From assembly GCF_032598905.1 (NCBI RefSeq), contig NZ_CP122458.1:248001-312000 (forward strand): 64,000 nt of DNA, read 5' to 3'. Origin of the DNA: Streptomyces sp. 11x1 (GTDB taxonomy: Bacteria; Actinomycetota; Actinomycetes; Streptomycetales; Streptomycetaceae). Each line of letters starts with the position of its first letter. The stretch's first letter is position 1. The notes beneath the pieces were generated by a model. That model was not told the origin of the DNA, ran no database searches, and saw only the letters and a list, made by a program, of their open reading frames with translations. Positions 41,492 through 50,705 of the stretch are shown one piece after another. The position numbers were made by a program, and so were the translations under genes.

Positions 41492-43627
41492 TAGCTGCCT
41501 TTGTATCCGATACCGGCCAATGCTTGGTCCATGACCCGGGCGTAGCCCGTGGTGCCGGCGTTCTTCGGGTGGAACGACTCAAGGCTGGCGCAGACGTTCT
41601 CCCCGGGCCAGGGGAGGCAGGGAGCCTGGTTGGCCGGGTCACCTTCGTGGAAGTCTCCGTCGCCGTTCGGGCCGGCGACGACACGGTTGATCCACTCGTC
41701 GCTGTCACAGATTCCGTGTCCTCGGAAGGCGGGTATCGGATCGGCGAAAGCCACCCTGGTTCCGGCCCTGTTCAGTTCCGCCACCTTGGCCTTCTGCTTG
41801 TCTCTCACGTAGTCGGCCAGCTGGTTCAGGGCGTCGAAGTCGGCTGTCACGCATTGCTCGTCACTGACGAGGCGAGGGTAGCCCATGAGGACGATCTGTG
41901 CGTTCGGCGCGGCATCCGCGATGTCGTCGATCAGGCCGCCGGTGTCCGCGACCGCTTGGTCGACCTTGCCTGTGTAGTCGGCTGGGTCGCACACTCCGAT
42001 GATGTAGCAGTTCGTGACGGCGTTGGTGAAGTTGTCCCCGTCGTTGCCGCCGATGGTCAGCATGACCAGGGTGGTGTCCGGGCTGAGGACACCGGAGTCG
42101 ATCTGGCTCTTCTCGCGGTAGTTGCCGATCTTTCCCCATGGTGTGGGGTTTCCTGTGGTCAGCTGCCAGGTGTGCGCGCCGGAGCAACTGACGTCCAGGA
42201 AGTCGACGGTGCTGCTCCTGTTGTCCGAGAGTTCGCCGAGGCTGGTGCTTTGACCGGGCAACAGGACCTTGCGCGGCCGGGAGTTGTCGCTGCGTCGGCA
42301 TGCGTTCCAGGTGCTCTTCCCGTGGTCTCTGTCGGACTCGGGTGAATAGGCTCCGGTCCCCTCGCCGGAGGTGTAGGAGTCGCCCATGGCGACGACCATG
42401 TGCTTCGGCTTGCCCGACAGCTTCTGGAAGGCGACAGCGTCCCAGGCGACGTCTTCGTCCGCTGTGCCGTCGTCGGTGGTGTTTGTCAGCTCCACCCGTG
42501 GGGTGCCGGTGAAGCGGTAGACGCCGAGTTCGACCCAGGTGTTCTTACTGAAGTGGGTGTTGACGTAGCGGTGGCGGTCACCGCCTGCGACACCCTTGAT
42601 GACGTAGTGGGCCTGCTGGGTGTGTGCCCCGGTGTCAGGCATGTGAGCGAAGACGCGGGCCCATTCGATGTTGCGGTCGAGGGTCCAGGTGCCGTCGATG
42701 GTCATGCGGCCGCCGGGGCCGCCGAGATGAGCGGTGTCGCGGGTGTGCGTGTACCAGAAGTGGCCGCCGTGTCCACCGCCGATCTGGTGCAGGTCTCCCT
42801 TGGCCTCGAACGGGCCCAGGCCCGGTCCGGTCGCCGCCGGGTTGGGGTGGAAGGTGAACTGGAAGTTGCCGGCGTCGGTGTCGGACGATCCGCAGGAACT
42901 GTACGTGTCCATGTTGTCGGGGACGGACTCGACGATCAGTGCCCCGTCCGGGGCGTCGCACTCAGGCGTGCCGTACTGCAGCCGATGGCCGCGGCCCGGT
43001 TCCTCGCGCAGCGTGGTGTACTTGATGCTTTCGTGGCCGCAGTCGGCGTCGCAGTTCGGCTTCCACGTTACGTTCGAGCCGCGCCACCAGTACTTCTCGT
43101 AGCACTTGGCGTCGGGACAGTCCGGTGGGTTGGCGGCATCGCAGTTGTTGGTGGCGTTGCAGAACGCGTCCAGGGGCGGCTTGACACGGTCGCGCTGCCC
43201 CGGGTTGGTCCACCAGGCGGGCCGGAAACCGGCACTGGAGTAACCTGACTCGCCGGGCCAGTCCTGTCGGCCGTCGGAGCCGTAGGAGTAGCCGGTGTCC
43301 ATGGACCAGGCGGACCAGCCCATCACCTTCTCCTGGTACGGCCATTTCTGGGGCCTCGCGGCGTCACGCGGGTCGGTCATGAACGGGTGCCGCGTGGGCG
43401 GGTAGACGGGGTTCGCGGGGTTGTTGTACCAACCCAGGCCCCACGGCTTGCCGTCACCCTTGTTTTCGTTGAAGCCGAGGTTGTAGTTCCACAGCGCGGC
43501 GAACCAGTTTTCCGGCTTCGACGGGTCGTCGTTGTTGACGGTGATGGTCTGCCCCGTGGTGTGCACCTGGTTCCACTTGTCCGCGAGGATGTACATCGAC
43601 GCCAGGACGCCGATCTGGTCTGGATCG
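41491..43627 (-). pseudogene. Secreted SGNH/GDSL hydrolase with golvesin-like domain, 5'-truncated
   Basis: About 710 residues are left of a large exoprotein. From the N-side: a Cys/Trp-rich region (WYNNPANPVYPPTRHPF, CNATNNCDAANPPDCPDAKC), a golvesin/Xly-type beta domain (HYVIKGVAGGDRHRYVNTHF, WVELGVYRFTGTPRVELTN), then the SGNH hydrolase: VAMGDSYTSGEGTG (Ser), LTIGGNDGDNF (Gly-Asn) and SFHPKNAGTTGY (His). There is no signal peptide, because at 43627 the DNA switches to an integrase fragment on the other strand. The catalytic domain is intact, but translation start and secretion signal are lost. Confidence 0.78.
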
Positions 43628-44266
43628 AGGCCACCCTCGACGCGCTGCCGCAGCCCGTCGCAAGCGAGGTCCGCGCCTGGGTAGACGTGCTGCGCAGCCA
43701 GGGCCGCCGAGAGGGCGAGTTCCGCAGCTGGGACGGCATGCGCCGCTACCTCGCCTACGTCCAGCCGGTGCTCACTGACTGGACGGCGACCGGGGTGGCC
43801 ACGCTGCGGGAGATCACTAAGCAGCAGGTCGAGGACGCCGTGAACGGCCTGTCCGGCCACGCCCGCCGGCAACTCGCCATCGTCCTGCGCAGCCTGTTCC
43901 GCTCCTTGAAACGGCAACGCATCGTCTTTCGCGATCCCGCCCGAAACCTGCCCGTCGGCGACCTGAAGGGGATACCGCGGTCCGTGCCCAGCGACCTGCT
44001 GGCCGGCCTCGACGAACCCGCATCTGCTGGTCAGCCAGAAGACCGCGCTCGACCCCGACCACCCAGCCATCCACGTCGGCACGCTCCGAGGGGTGCTGCC
44101 CAAAGGCGTGACCTTGGACGGCCTGCGCCAGGACCGAATCCTCAACGAGGCGCTCGAGTGCGGCGATCCATTGAAGCTGATGCGCCTGTTCGGCATCACG
44201 GAGAAGACCGCCATGCACTACGTGGGGACCGCCCATCCCGAACGCACGGCCAAGCTACCGAGATGA
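43627..44266 (+). pseudogene. Integrase-type recombinase fragment, frameshifted
   Basis: The first frame (43627-44028) gives TLDALPQPVASEVRAWVDVL then RRYLAYVQPVLTDWTATGVA and LSGHARRQLAIVLRSLFRSL, resembling a core-binding domain. A shift then joins a second frame (44015-44266) giving PHLLVSQKTALDPDHPAIHV and LMRLFGITEKTAMHYVGTAH, the C-terminus of the same kind of protein. The middle is deleted and there is no start codon. It replaces the 5' end of the SGNH gene. Confidence 0.6.
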
Positions 44267-44404
44267 GGCGAGCCTTCAGCCTCCCGGGTCATCCGCATGC
44301 CACGAGTGCGCCTGCTCGGACAGGGCGCGCACCGGCAGCGATCGGCAGTGCGTACACAGGCGCATCGGCGGCGTCCGGTACGGGGCCGAGGTGGTGGTGG
44401 CCGG

Positions 44405-45430
44405 TCATGTAGCATCAGGCGGGCACCTCTTGAGCGCACGCTTAATAAAATCCTCACGGGCTGCGATGGCCGACTGGGAGATGGCGGTGTGCGGAGCCAT
44501 GACGTCGAACCCGTGGAAGCCACCGCCCCAAAGGTGGAGGTCCACGCTGACTCCGGCAGCCGACAGTTTCCTTGCGTAGTCGAGAACTTCGTCACGGAAT
44601 GTGTCGACACTGCCGCAGTCGAGGAAAGTCCTTGGGAGACCGCGGAGGTCGGTAGCACGTGCCGGCGCCGCGTAAGGGGAGACATCGGGGCTTCCGCGTC
44701 GTTCGCCCAGAAGGCTCGTCCAGCCGAAGTCGTTCTCCGCAGCCGTCCAGACTCCCTCGCCCTGAAGCATTCGGCTCGATACGGTGAGCGCCCGGTCGTC
44801 GAGCATGGGGTACATCAGAATCTGATGGCTGAGGCGGGGAAACCCGTGGTCGCGGGCCATCAGGGCGGTTCCAGCGGCAAGTCCGCCGCCTGCGCTGCTA
44901 CCAGTGATCATTATTCGGGCAGGGTCGATGTTCAGGCTGGGCGCGTTGCGTGCCGTCCACAGGAGCCCTTGGTAGCAGTCGCTGACGGGGGCAGGGTCGG
45001 GATTTTCCGGGGCCAGCCGATATTCGACCGAGACGATGACGGCGCCCTGTTCGGCGGCTATCGGCGCGAACTGCTCGAAGCCGGTACGCCGGTTGCCCGT
45101 GACCATCCCCCCGCCGTGAATGTGGTAAATGCACGGCCAGGGCCCGCTGCCCTCGCTCGGTGTGGCGACCAGCAGGATGAGGCCGGGGCTGCCCTGTGAT
45201 TCCGGCACCGCGATGTCTTCGATCCTGAGCCGTCCGCCTGCGGTCAGGTCAGGCGGAGCGACACCGGGAACACCCTCGTCCATGGCTTGCCGCATCTGTC
45301 CGAGTGACTCGGGGCCGGCGGTGCCCATGGCCTGCCGGATCCCGGGAAGAAGCGCGGCGAGTTCAGGATCGAAAGGCGGCCGAAGGGGAGTGACTTCCGT
45401 GCGGCCTTCGGGCTCGGGCTTGGGTGACAT
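44405..45430 (-). CDS. HSL-family alpha/beta hydrolase (esterase)
   Basis: 341 residues from the ATG at 45430 (a second ATG is directly upstream at 45433; GGAAAGGA ribosome-binding site). The oxyanion motif YHIHGGGMV is near residue 95, the nucleophile elbow ITGSSAGGGLA near 175, the Asp in DCGSVDTFRDE and the His in GGGFHGFD near 312. This is a complete hormone-sensitive-lipase-type carboxylesterase. It follows the flavoprotein gene (stop 45525) by about 95 bp, so they may be co-transcribed. Substrate unknown. Confidence 0.92.
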   Translation of the reverse strand: MSPKPEPEGRTEVTPLRPPFDPELAALLPGIRQAMGTAGPESLGQMRQAMDEGVPGVAPPDLTAGGRLRIEDIAVPESQGSPGLILLVATPSEGSGPWPCIYHIHGGGMVTGNRRTGFEQFAPIAAEQGAVIVSVEYRLAPENPDPAPVSDCYQGLLWTARNAPSLNIDPARIMITGSSAGGGLAAGTALMARDHGFPRLSHQILMYPMLDDRALTVSSRMLQGEGVWTAAENDFGWTSLLGERRGSPDVSPYAAPARATDLRGLPRTFLDCGSVDTFRDEVLDYARKLSAAGVSVDLHLWGGGFHGFDVMAPHTAISQSAIAAREDFIKRALKRCPPDAT

Positions 45431-45524
45431 CATGTCCTTTCCATAGTGGTGTGCGGGCAGCATGTTGCCTGTTGACTGCAATGCGCGGTGGCCGTTCGCC
45501 CGCTGCGCGCCTTCTGCGTACGTG

Positions 45525-46550
45525 TCAGGCGGACCAGCGCTCCTCGGCCGTCTGTGCGGCGCGCGCCCGGGCCGCCGCCTGCTCGTTCGCTGCGGTGAAC
45601 ACTCCGGCGCGCCGCTGCTCAGCCGCGCGCTCAGCATCGGTGAAGGTCAGGTTGGCGTTGATGGCGACGGCTGCCCTGTAGCCGGCGCTGGCCGCGTTGA
45701 CGACTTGTTCGGCGGGGCCCGTGTTGTTGCCTGCGGCCCACACCCCCGGCACGCTGGTCATCCCTGTGGCGTCGGTCTCGACGAACGGGCCCAGAGGGGT
45801 GTCGTTCTTCTTCGCGTCGAGCATTGAGAGCAGGTCGTCGCGCGGAACCATGCGGGGAGGTATGACGAGGACGGTTCGAGAAAGAACGTGCTGGTCAGTC
45901 AGTCGCACGCCGGTGAGGCGGTCATCGGTGACTTCTAGGGTTTCGATGCTGCCGCTGACAACGCCGATCCCGGCGGCCTGCAGCAGTTGCCACTCGACAT
46001 TGGGCACCGCGTCCTCGCTCACACCGTCGAGGAAGAGGATGACGTCCTGCGACAGCTGTCGGAACAGCAGGGCCTGGTGCACGCCGCCGCCCTTGGGGTA
46101 GAGGACGCCGATCGGCTGATCACGCACTTCCCAGCCGTGACAGTATGGGCAGTGCAGCACGTCTTTGCCCCACCGTTCGGCGACGCCGGGAATTGCGGGC
46201 AACTCGTCGACCAGGCCGGTGGCCACCACCAGACGTCGTGCGTGGACCTGTCGCCCATCGGCGAGTGTCAGGTCGAGTTCGCCCTGACCGTCCGCGACGG
46301 CTTCGGTGACACGAACTGAGATGATCTGCACGCCGTAGGCGGACACTTCCTCTCGGACGGTGGCGAGGAACTCGGCAGGCGCCATGCCGTCGCGCGAGGG
46401 GTAGCCATGCATATGACCGGCTGGTGCGTTGCGCGGCTCGCCAGCGTCGATCACCAAAACCGAGCGGCGTGACCGCCCCAGTACCAGCGCCGCGGACAGG
46501 CCCGCCGCGCCGCCGCCGACCACGACCACCTCATAGGTGTTGTTCTGCAT
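45525..46550 (-). CDS. Thioredoxin-reductase-like flavoprotein oxidoreductase
   Basis: 341 residues from the ATG at 46550. The FAD motif GGGAAGLSAALVLGR is near residue 12, the redox disulfide HCPYCHGWE near 137, the NADPH region near 160-190 (lacking a clean GxGxxG), and the C-terminal FAD motif GVWAAGNNTGPAEQVVNAA near 280. Family members reduce thioredoxin-like partners or form disulfides in natural products, such as dithiol oxidases. No thioredoxin gene is adjacent. It is probably co-transcribed with the esterase. Confidence 0.88.
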   Translation of the reverse strand: MQNNTYEVVVVGGGAAGLSAALVLGRSRRSVLVIDAGEPRNAPAGHMHGYPSRDGMAPAEFLATVREEVSAYGVQIISVRVTEAVADGQGELDLTLADGRQVHARRLVVATGLVDELPAIPGVAERWGKDVLHCPYCHGWEVRDQPIGVLYPKGGGVHQALLFRQLSQDVILFLDGVSEDAVPNVEWQLLQAAGIGVVSGSIETLEVTDDRLTGVRLTDQHVLSRTVLVIPPRMVPRDDLLSMLDAKKNDTPLGPFVETDATGMTSVPGVWAAGNNTGPAEQVVNAASAGYRAAVAINANLTFTDAERAAEQRRAGVFTAANEQAAARARAAQTAEERWSA

Positions 46551-46670
46551 CAATGATCACCCTGACTTTGTCTGTGCTGTCTTACTGAGGACGATGCGCC
46601 ACTTGCGACGGAAAAGCGAAGTTCCTTGTATTTATCGCAAATCTTCCAAAGCGGGGGCCTTCGGGGTCAT

Positions 46671-47312
46671 TCAAGCGATACGGGTCAGGCGCCATATGTT
46701 GTCCCTGCGCGTGCCGGGATGACCCGTTGGTGACGGGCAGGGGCGCTCGACGGCTTCCAGCGTCTCCACGTGCCAGGCGTCACTTGGCAGGGCGATCGTG
46801 TTCAGCACCTGCTGAAAAGTCGGGAAGGCCGTGTCGGCGGACTGGTCGGTCACTCTGTGCCAGGACGGCCAGCCCCCGTGCATGACCACCAACAGCGTTC
46901 CACCCAGCACCACGGCTCCTGCCGCTCGGCGCAGGACACGGTCCTGGTCCAGCGCGACAGGGGACTGCAGGAACTGGGCGCTGACCAGGTCGTATGCGCC
47001 TTCTGGGAAGGTGCAGCCGAGCTCGTGGCGCTCCCAGCGGACATGTTCGGCGACTCCCTCCGCCGCTGCGTGCGCGGCGGCACGGTCCAGTGCGGTCTGT
47101 GAGATGTCCACGCCGGTGACCTGCCATCCCCGGGTGGCGAGCCATACGACGTCGGCGCCTTCCCCACACCCCAGGTCCAGGGCACTGCCCGGTGTCAGGT
47201 CGCTGACCTCGCGAACCAGCAGAGGGTTAGGCCGACCGCTCCAGATCCGGTCGCTGTCGCGGTAACGGTCTTCCCAGAACTGTCGCGGGTCAGGGGCTGG
47301 TCTGCTGGTCAC
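46671..47312 (-). CDS. Class I SAM-dependent methyltransferase (tellurite-resistance TehB-like)
   Basis: 213 residues from a GTG with GAGGAG upstream. Motif I is ALDLGCGEGADVVWLA near residue 45, motif II VTGVDISQTALDRA near 66, and motif IV YDLVSAQFLQSP near 107. The N-terminal FWEDRYRDSDRIWSGRPNPLLV is typical of TehB/thiopurine-type methyltransferases. The lacking specificity motif leaves the substrate open. It is 38 bp downstream of the transporter gene and likely in its operon. Confidence 0.88.
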   Translation of the reverse strand: MTSRPAPDPRQFWEDRYRDSDRIWSGRPNPLLVREVSDLTPGSALDLGCGEGADVVWLATRGWQVTGVDISQTALDRAAAHAAAEGVAEHVRWERHELGCTFPEGAYDLVSAQFLQSPVALDQDRVLRRAAGAVVLGGTLLVVMHGGWPSWHRVTDQSADTAFPTFQQVLNTIALPSDAWHVETLEAVERPCPSPTGHPGTRRDNIWRLTRIA

Positions 47313-47350
47313 GGAAACTCCTCAGGGAAGAAGCGGTCGCACATCGGATG

Positions 47351-48607
47351 TCAGTTGGCCGGCAGGCCCTCAGCCTCAGCGATGCCTTCGGTGCGTGTGT
47401 CGGTGTCGGGCAACGACCACGGCCGCACCACGATCAACAGGGCAAGGCCGGCCAGAGTGATTGCACCGAACATGCACAGGCCCATCGCGGCTGCGTCGTT
47501 GCCGAGAAGGCCGACCAGCGGAGCGGTCACGGCGCCGATACCGAACTGGAGCGAGCCCAGCAGCGCCGCCGCCGTCCCGGCAGCCTGGCCGTAGCGGATC
47601 AGAGCCAGCGCAGGCGCGTTCGGCTGCACGAAACTGCACGCCAGCATGACTGCCCACACCCCGGCCAGCACCGCGGGCAAGCCACCGAATCCGCTCATCG
47701 CTGTCACTACGAGCAGCAGTCCGGCCACCACACCGGCCGCGATCGCCCAGCTCATCACCTGGACAGGCTCGAACCAGCGCAGCAGCAGCGGATTGAGCTG
47801 ACTGCCCACCGCCAGCCATACCGCACCAGCACCGAATGCAAGACCGAACGTCTGCTGGCTCATCCCGAACTGGTCCTGGTACACGTAAGCGGCGCCTGCG
47901 ATGTAGGAGAAAAGGGCACCCATCGTCAGTCCTGCCACCAGCACCAGACCAACGAAGGCGCGGTCCTTCAGCAAGTGCCCGTAGGTGCGTGCAGTTGCTC
48001 CGAGTCGCGCGCTGCGGCGCTTCTCGGCCGGCAGTGTCTCCGGCAGCCCCGCGGTCACGATCGCCAACATCACGAGTCCGTAGGCGGCCAGGAAAAGGAA
48101 CACTCCACGCCAGGAGACCCAATTGAGAAGCAGGCCGCCCAGCGCGGGTGCCAGAATCGGAAACGCTCCCATGATTAGCATCAGTCGGGACAGTGCGATG
48201 GCGGCGGCGCGTCCCGTGTACACATCACGCACGATGGCCATGCCGATCACAGCGCTTGCAGAGGCGCCGACACCTTGCAGCACGCGGAGTACTGCCAGAA
48301 CTTCGACGGATGGAGCGACCGCGACCAGCGCGGACGCCAGTAGGTGCAGAGCTGTTCCCATCAGCAGAGGCAGGCGGCGTCCCCACACGTCGGACAGCGC
48401 GCCGATCACGATCTGGCCGCCGGCGAGACCGAACAGTGTTCCCGTGAGCGTCAGCTGGACCATGGGGCCGGACGCCGACAGGTCAGCGCTGACGTCGGGG
48501 AGCGCGGGCAGGTAGGTATCGATCGTCAGCGGAGTGAGCGCGACCAGCGCACCCAGGATCAAGATCATGCGGAGTCTGTCGAGCGCCGCATTTGTCGTGC
48601 CAGTCAC
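47351..48607 (-). CDS. Bcr/CflA-type MFS drug exporter
   Basis: 418 residues from a GTG, with about 12 predicted transmembrane helices. The N-terminal LTIDTYLPALPDVSADL and the loop 2-3 signature GALSDVWGRRLPLL, plus RVLQGVGASASAVIGMAIVRD (motif C region), identify the DHA1 Bcr/CflA subfamily. It probably exports drugs or sulfur compounds by proton antiport. Flanking methyltransferase genes and the XRE-cupin regulator suggest a small detoxification locus. Confidence 0.93.
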   Translation of the reverse strand: MTGTTNAALDRLRMILILGALVALTPLTIDTYLPALPDVSADLSASGPMVQLTLTGTLFGLAGGQIVIGALSDVWGRRLPLLMGTALHLLASALVAVAPSVEVLAVLRVLQGVGASASAVIGMAIVRDVYTGRAAAIALSRLMLIMGAFPILAPALGGLLLNWVSWRGVFLFLAAYGLVMLAIVTAGLPETLPAEKRRSARLGATARTYGHLLKDRAFVGLVLVAGLTMGALFSYIAGAAYVYQDQFGMSQQTFGLAFGAGAVWLAVGSQLNPLLLRWFEPVQVMSWAIAAGVVAGLLLVVTAMSGFGGLPAVLAGVWAVMLACSFVQPNAPALALIRYGQAAGTAAALLGSLQFGIGAVTAPLVGLLGNDAAAMGLCMFGAITLAGLALLIVVRPWSLPDTDTRTEGIAEAEGLPAN

Positions 48608-48756
48608 AGAAAGTCATCCCTTCACCGCCCCACACAGGAGGCCGTTCAGCACAGTCGAAGTCAGAAAAAGACAGCAGGGACCTGCGGGCATCGCCGCACG
48701 CGCATGGCCGTGGAAACGGGTGCTTCCCCACGATCGGGGAGGGCTCGGTGCCTGCC

Positions 48757-49356
48757 TCAGGACAGACGCCGAGCGCGCAGGACGCTCTCGTGCACGGACG
48801 GCATACCGGCCCGGGCCGCCTGCTGGAGGGTTTCGTGAACCACCATGCTCCAGCGGTCGCCGAGGAGTTCGGCGACGTCATTGACCTGGCAGAAGCCGGC
48901 CTCGCCCTGGCCGCCCTCCACAGACGCCTGTACAGGATCACGGCCGAAGACCAGCAAGGCCCCGCCGGGAGCGACCGCCGCCAGCAGGCGGCCCCATGCC
49001 CTCTCCCCGCTTCCCCGCGGCAGTAGGAGCTGCCGGACACAGACCAAGTCGAAGGCCCGCGCCGGCGGGGGCGTCAAGGACACATCGGCACGAACCCACG
49101 CCACACTTCCGGAAGCGATACCCGTGGACCGGGCGACGGCGCGCTGCAAACGTGCATGAGAAGTGTCCACTGCGGTGACCAGCCACCCCCGGCGCGCCAG
49201 CCGTACAGTGTCGTCGCCCTCACCGACGCCCACTACGAGCGCCTGCCCAGGCGCCTCGGCCACCAGGCCCCCGCCTGGCGCAGGATCCACGAACACGTCA
49301 CCGCCGCGACACGGGTCGTCCCTGAACTGTGCATCCACCGCTCTCGCCTCGGTCAT
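48757..49356 (-). CDS. SAM methyltransferase-like protein
   Basis: 199 residues. The SAM motif I region reads ALVVGVGEGDDTVRLARRGW near residue 39, followed by VTAVDTSHARLQRAVAR and AFDLVCVRQLLLPRGSGERA, consistent with a Rossmann methyltransferase similar in plan to the one at 46671. The acidic VGVGEGD replaces the canonical LDLGCGEG, so activity is not certain. It diverges from the XRE-cupin gene over a 113-bp promoter region. Confidence 0.78.
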   Translation of the reverse strand: MTEARAVDAQFRDDPCRGGDVFVDPAPGGGLVAEAPGQALVVGVGEGDDTVRLARRGWLVTAVDTSHARLQRAVARSTGIASGSVAWVRADVSLTPPPARAFDLVCVRQLLLPRGSGERAWGRLLAAVAPGGALLVFGRDPVQASVEGGQGEAGFCQVNDVAELLGDRWSMVVHETLQQAARAGMPSVHESVLRARRLS

Positions 49357-49432
49357 CAGGTACTGGAGGACGGCCCGCTTGCGCGGCTACAGCCGTCCCT
49401 GTCCCGTGCAACATGACTCGGCGGGTCTCGGC

Positions 49433-49470
49433 TTGACAAAATTCTTTGAGAAAACTGCAAAATGGAGGGA
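49433..49470 (+). promoter_or_regulatory. Promoter of the XRE-cupin gene, probably leaderless
   Basis: A consensus -35 TTGACA at 49433-49438 is followed 19 bp later by CAAAAT at 49458-49463. The predicted transcript start coincides with the ATG at 49470, which lacks a well-spaced ribosome-binding site (GGAGG ends 1 bp before it). A leaderless mRNA is the simplest reading. Confidence 0.55.
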
Positions 49471-50057
49471 TGGCAGAAGAAATCAACGCCCTGCTCCAAG
49501 CGATCGGACCGCGCCTGCGCTGGCTACGTCACCGCGCCGGAGCGACCCTGACCACCGTCTCGGAAACCACCGGCATCCCGATCAGCACCCTGTCGCGGCT
49601 CGAATCCGGACAGCGCAAACCCGGACTGGAACTTCTGCTGCCCCTCGCACACGCATACCGGGTCCCCTTGGATGAACTGATCCAAGACCCAGCCGCTGAG
49701 GACCCGCGCCTGCAGCCACGCCCCATCCGCCGCGGCCCCATGACCATCATCCCGCTGACCCACAAACCCGGCGGGCTCCAGGCGTACAAACACATTCTCA
49801 ATGCCGGTGTCAGTGCAGGTGAGCCCACCCTCCGCTCCCACGAGGGCTACCACTGGCTGTACGTCCTCAAAGGTAAGCTCCGCCTTGTCCTCGGCGAACA
49901 GGACTTCATCCTCCGCGCCGGTGAAGTCGCAGAGTTCGATACCCACCTCCCACACTGGTACGGCAATGCCGAAGCAGAGGCCGTCGAATACCTCAGCATC
50001 CTCGGGCCACAGGGCGAACGCTTCCATGTCAAAGCCCGCTCGCACCACGGCCAGTGA
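49470..50057 (+). CDS. XRE-family regulator with C-terminal cupin domain
   Basis: 195 residues. The helix-turn-helix (LRWLRHRAGATLTTVSETTG, ISTLSRLESGQRKPG) occupies residues 10-65 and the cupin 95-185 (EGYHWLYVLKGKLRLVLGE, LRAGEVAEFDTHLPHWYGN). Such PuuR/MmsR-like regulators sense a small metabolite in the cupin. It is divergent from the methyltransferase/transporter group, which it may control. Its stop codon is immediately followed by an insertion-sequence end at 50058, but the protein length is normal. Confidence 0.92.
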   Translation: MAEEINALLQAIGPRLRWLRHRAGATLTTVSETTGIPISTLSRLESGQRKPGLELLLPLAHAYRVPLDELIQDPAAEDPRLQPRPIRRGPMTIIPLTHKPGGLQAYKHILNAGVSAGEPTLRSHEGYHWLYVLKGKLRLVLGEQDFILRAGEVAEFDTHLPHWYGNAEAEAVEYLSILGPQGERFHVKARSHHGQ

Positions 50058-50222
50058 CTAGCTGTTTCTCAAGCGATCAGGTGTCTGACCTGGATGTTTG
50101 TCGCTTGTGATCTTCGTGTGTGAGCGTGCAGGGTGACGGCGTCTTCGTCACCGAGTTCGGAGGTCTGCCGTGCCCACGCCCGCCGCTGTCATGAAGCGCC
50201 GCCTGCGCGATCTCGAGCGGTC
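50058..50222 (+). mobile_element. Orphan left end of an IS5-type element
   Basis: 165 bp homologous to the left end of the element at 33603: CTAGCTGTTTCTCAAGCGAT, then the shared GTGTCTGACC and TGTGATCTTCG blocks, and the first codons of the accessory ORF (GTG at 50170, MPTPAAVMKRRLRDLERS). The element stops abruptly at about 50222, where the amidohydrolase fragment starts. The transposase and right end are absent, so this is a deletion scar. Confidence 0.8.
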
Positions 50223-50602
50223 ACTCCACTGGTCGGCTGACCGGTGCTGCCCAGTTCGGCGGCCGCTGCCGGGTCCGGGGTGGGGATCGCGGCGAAGCCC
50301 TGGAACCGGTCAGGGTGTGCGGCGGCGACGTCGGCGAGGGCGTCGTTGGCCTGCCGCGCGAGGCTGACCGCGTCCGGAGCGGGCAGGTTCTGCACGCCGG
50401 GCGAGGTGAGCGAGAGGACCTGCACGTCGACACCCGGGTCGTCCATGTCGGCGATCCGCTGCTCACCGGTGTCGAGCAGTGCCCGCTGCACGCGGCGCGC
50501 CCGCTCAAGTGCACTGTCTTCCTCGGCTTTGTCCGGACCGTCCTGCCACGCGTCCATGAGCTCGGGGACGACGAAGTGCTCTTCCAACGCGATGATCTTC
50601 AT
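50222..50602 (-). pseudogene. Amidohydrolase (ACMSD-type), 3'-truncated
   Basis: About 125 residues from the ATG at 50602: MKIIALEEHFVVPELMDAW at the first metal-binding strand (the EEH replaces the usual D.H.H), RIADMDDPGVDVQVLSLTSP, and DRFQGFAAIPTPDPAAAAEL. A complete member has about 320 residues; the rest is cut off by the IS scar at 50222. It is not expected to be functional. Confidence 0.78.
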
Positions 50603-50705
50603 GATGGTGCTGCCATTCTCTGGAGGCCGGGTCGGTCGGCCTCATTGGTTCTGTCGCTGTCCGACAGCGGAGGGGCCGGCTGCGGGACTGCCTCGCGGCG
50701 GTGCC

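Noticed and set aside
43628..44214. N-terminal 195 residues of the long leftward frame containing the SGNH hydrolase
   Set aside because: They are antisense to an integrase fragment whose rightward translation is convincing; the leftward translation has no signal peptide or domain.
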